From positions 1 through 35,611 of the forward strand of contig JAUNHQ010000029.1 of the NCBI GenBank assembly GCA_030535425.1: a stretch of DNA of 35,611 bases. Direction: 5' to 3'. Positions 34,076 through 35,611 of this stretch are shown here, piece after piece. The notes under the pieces are model-generated. The model saw only the letters and a program-made list of their open reading frames with translations. It ran no database searches and was not told the origin of the DNA. Both the position numbers and the translations under genes were made by a program. Origin of the DNA: Pseudomonadota bacterium. Lineage in GTDB: Bacteria; Pseudomonadota; Gammaproteobacteria; Burkholderiales; Burkholderiaceae_C. Within the stretch, counting starts at the first letter, position 1. The number at the start of each line of letters is the position of its first letter.

Positions 34076-35563
34076 ATGTCCACCCTGACTTCCAACGACT
34101 TTGTTCACCAGGTGCAGCGCCGCCTGAAGGCGCGCCACTTGTCCATGATCGCCATTGGCGGCTGCATTGGCACGGGGCTGTTCATGGCCAGCGGCTCGGC
34201 CATTCACCAGGCCGGCCCGGGCGGCGCGCTGCTGGCCTATGCCGTGATTGGGCTGATGGTGTATTTCTTCATGACCTCGCTGGGCGAGATGGCCACGCAC
34301 ATGCCGGTGTCGGGCTCGTTCAGCACCTATGCGGCGCGCTATATCGACCCCTCGCTGGGCTTTGCGCTGGGCTGGAATTACTGGTTCAACTGGGTCATTA
34401 CCGTGGCCGCTGACGTGGCCATGGCTGCGGTGGTGGTCAGCTACTGGGCGCCGCTGCGCGAGCTGATGCCCACCTGGGGCTGGAGCCTGCTGTTTCTGGC
34501 CATCATCCTGGCGCTGAACACGGCGTCGGTGCGCGTGTATGGCGAAACCGAGTACTGGATGTCGCTCATCAAGGTGGTCACGGTGGTGGTGTTCCTGGGC
34601 ATTGGCGTGCTGACCATCTTCGGCATCATGGGCGGGGCGTATCTGGGGCTGGCCAACTTCACCGTGGGCGATGCACCGTTTCTGGGCGGCACGCTGGGCG
34701 GGCAGTTTCTGACCACGCTGGGCGTGTTTCTGGTGGCGGGGTTTTCGTTTCAGGGCACCGAGCTGATTGGCATCACGGCGGGCGAGTCGGAAGACCCGCA
34801 AAAGAACATTCCCCGCGCCATCCGCCAGGTGTTCTGGCGCATTCTGATCTTCTACATCCTGGCCATTGCGGTGATTGGCCTGATCATTCCCTACACCAGC
34901 CCTGAGTTGCTGGGCGCTGACGTAGACGAGGTGGCCAAGTCGCCCTTTACGCTGGTGTTTGAGCGCGCGGGCCTGGCCTTTGGCGCGGCGGTGATGAACG
35001 CGGTGATCCTTACATCAGTGCTGTCGGCGGGCAATTCGGGCATGTACGCCTCTACCCGCATGCTGTACGCCATGGGGCGCAACCGGCTGGCCTGGCCGGT
35101 GTTTGGCAAGGTCAACACGCGCGGCGTGCCCATGCCTGCGCTGCTGGCCACGGCCGGCGTGGCGCTGCTGGTGTTTTTGCTGCAACTGGGTAATGACGCG
35201 GCTTACCAGTACGTGCTGGCCGCGTCGGGCCTGACGGGTTTTATTGCCTGGGTGGGCATTGCCGCCAGCCACTACCGCTTTCGCCGCGCCTGGCTGGCGC
35301 AGGGCAAGCCGCTGTCTGAGCTGAAGTACCGCGCCAAGTGGTTTCCCGCCGGGCCGCTGCTGGCCTTGCTGCTGTGCCTGCTGGTGATCGTGGGGCAGGA
35401 CACGCAGCTGGTGCTGCACGGCGATCTGGACTGGGAGCGCCTGGCCATTACCTACATGGGCCTGCCGGTGTTTCTGGGCTTTTTCATCTACCACAAGCTG
35501 CGGCACCGCACGCGCCTGATTCCGCTGCGCGAGGTGGATTTGCGTGGGCATGAAAAAGATTGA
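34076..35563 (+). CDS. lysP: Lysine-specific permease (amino acid permease, APC/AAT family)
   Basis: This 495-residue protein with about 12 membrane helices is very close to E. coli LysP in remembered sequence: LKARHLSMIAIGGCIGTGLF, QAGPGGALLAYAVIGLMVYF, the FSFQGTELIGITAGESEDP signature and AVMNAVILTSVLSAGNSGMY. It is a proton-coupled lysine importer in E. coli; lysine specificity here is inferred from that similarity. The gene is divergent from glnS. The ATG at 34076 has no strong ribosome-binding site. A C-tract/hairpin element follows the stop codon immediately. Confidence 0.9.
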   Translation: MSTLTSNDFVHQVQRRLKARHLSMIAIGGCIGTGLFMASGSAIHQAGPGGALLAYAVIGLMVYFFMTSLGEMATHMPVSGSFSTYAARYIDPSLGFALGWNYWFNWVITVAADVAMAAVVVSYWAPLRELMPTWGWSLLFLAIILALNTASVRVYGETEYWMSLIKVVTVVVFLGIGVLTIFGIMGGAYLGLANFTVGDAPFLGGTLGGQFLTTLGVFLVAGFSFQGTELIGITAGESEDPQKNIPRAIRQVFWRILIFYILAIAVIGLIIPYTSPELLGADVDEVAKSPFTLVFERAGLAFGAAVMNAVILTSVLSAGNSGMYASTRMLYAMGRNRLAWPVFGKVNTRGVPMPALLATAGVALLVFLLQLGNDAAYQYVLAASGLTGFIAWVGIAASHYRFRRAWLAQGKPLSELKYRAKWFPAGPLLALLLCLLVIVGQDTQLVLHGDLDWERLAITYMGLPVFLGFFIYHKLRHRTRLIPLREVDLRGHEKD

Positions 35564-35565
35564 TC

Positions 35566-35605
35566 CCCCCTGAGTCGGCCTGCGGCCGCCATCCCCCCAG
35601 GGGGA
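35566..35605 (+). repeat. C-tract/hairpin element just after lysP
   Basis: Directly after the lysP TGA comes CCCCCTGAG, then GGCC-TGC-GGCC, then C6 and AGGGGG, which can pair with the first C tract. It resembles the element after mltA (3067-3122) in motif order and position relative to the stop. The window ends just beyond it. Confidence 0.5.
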
Positions 35606-35611
35606 CAACGC

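Overview
The window is a high-GC betaproteobacterial chromosome segment, most likely from the Comamonadaceae (Acidovorax/Comamonas-like). Three things point there: the rpsF-priB-rpsR-rplI order with dnaB downstream, the ftsH-folP-glmM set, and many short intergenic repeats of a kind I associate with that family. The genus cannot be fixed from sequence alone. No rRNA, tRNA, CRISPR array, phage or insertion sequence was recognised. About 30 protein genes cover most of the window, and one transporter gene is broken.

Layout. Bases 1-2350 hold the 3' end of radA, a TMEM165/GDT1-type membrane transporter and an RRM RNA-binding protein with a glycine-rich tail. Bases 2520-7170 are an envelope block: an MliC-like lipoprotein, the lytic transglycosylase MltA, a tiny membrane protein divergent from mltA, a GT4 glycosyltransferase, an O-antigen-ligase-like protein and a small zinc-finger protein. 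ilvE, a branched-chain-type solute-binding protein and a DUF2242 lipoprotein follow (7203-10528). An unusual 802-residue fusion, an acyltransferase-3 membrane domain joined to a large extracytoplasmic domain, runs from 10647 to 13055. Next come tsaD, a CBS-domain protein, dnaB and the ribosomal operon (13021-18212), then tolB-pal-cpoB (18328-21012) without tolQRA beside it. On the plus strand are msbA, a frameshifted DMT-type transporter and crcB (21272-24547). The essential set glmM, folP and ftsH lies at 24630-29204. The right end holds a glycine-zipper lipoprotein, a GNAT acetyltransferase, a second RRM protein, about 1 kb of unexplained DNA, glnS and lysP.

How the genes work together. Much of the window serves the cell envelope: peptidoglycan precursor supply (GlmM), peptidoglycan turnover (MltA and perhaps the MliC-like lipoprotein), outer-membrane integrity (TolB, Pal, CpoB), LPS export and assembly (MsbA, O-antigen ligase, GT4) and possible polysaccharide modification (the acyltransferase fusion). 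The rest is core replication, translation and protein quality control.

Strongest non-gene signals. (1) A repeat with fixed architecture, GCTAT-N8-TAGCT-N18-AGCGCAAA, whose spacer lengths are conserved while spacer sequence varies. Eight copies or variants are intergenic, and one variant lies inside tsaD. (2) A ~110-bp element with long terminal inverted repeats between rplI and dnaB. (3) Terminator-like hairpins very close to the start of two genes (the first RRM gene and ftsH), and a palindrome that holds the -10 box of rpsF. (4) An AT-run-rich gap at 31149-32109 with two strong minus-facing hairpins.
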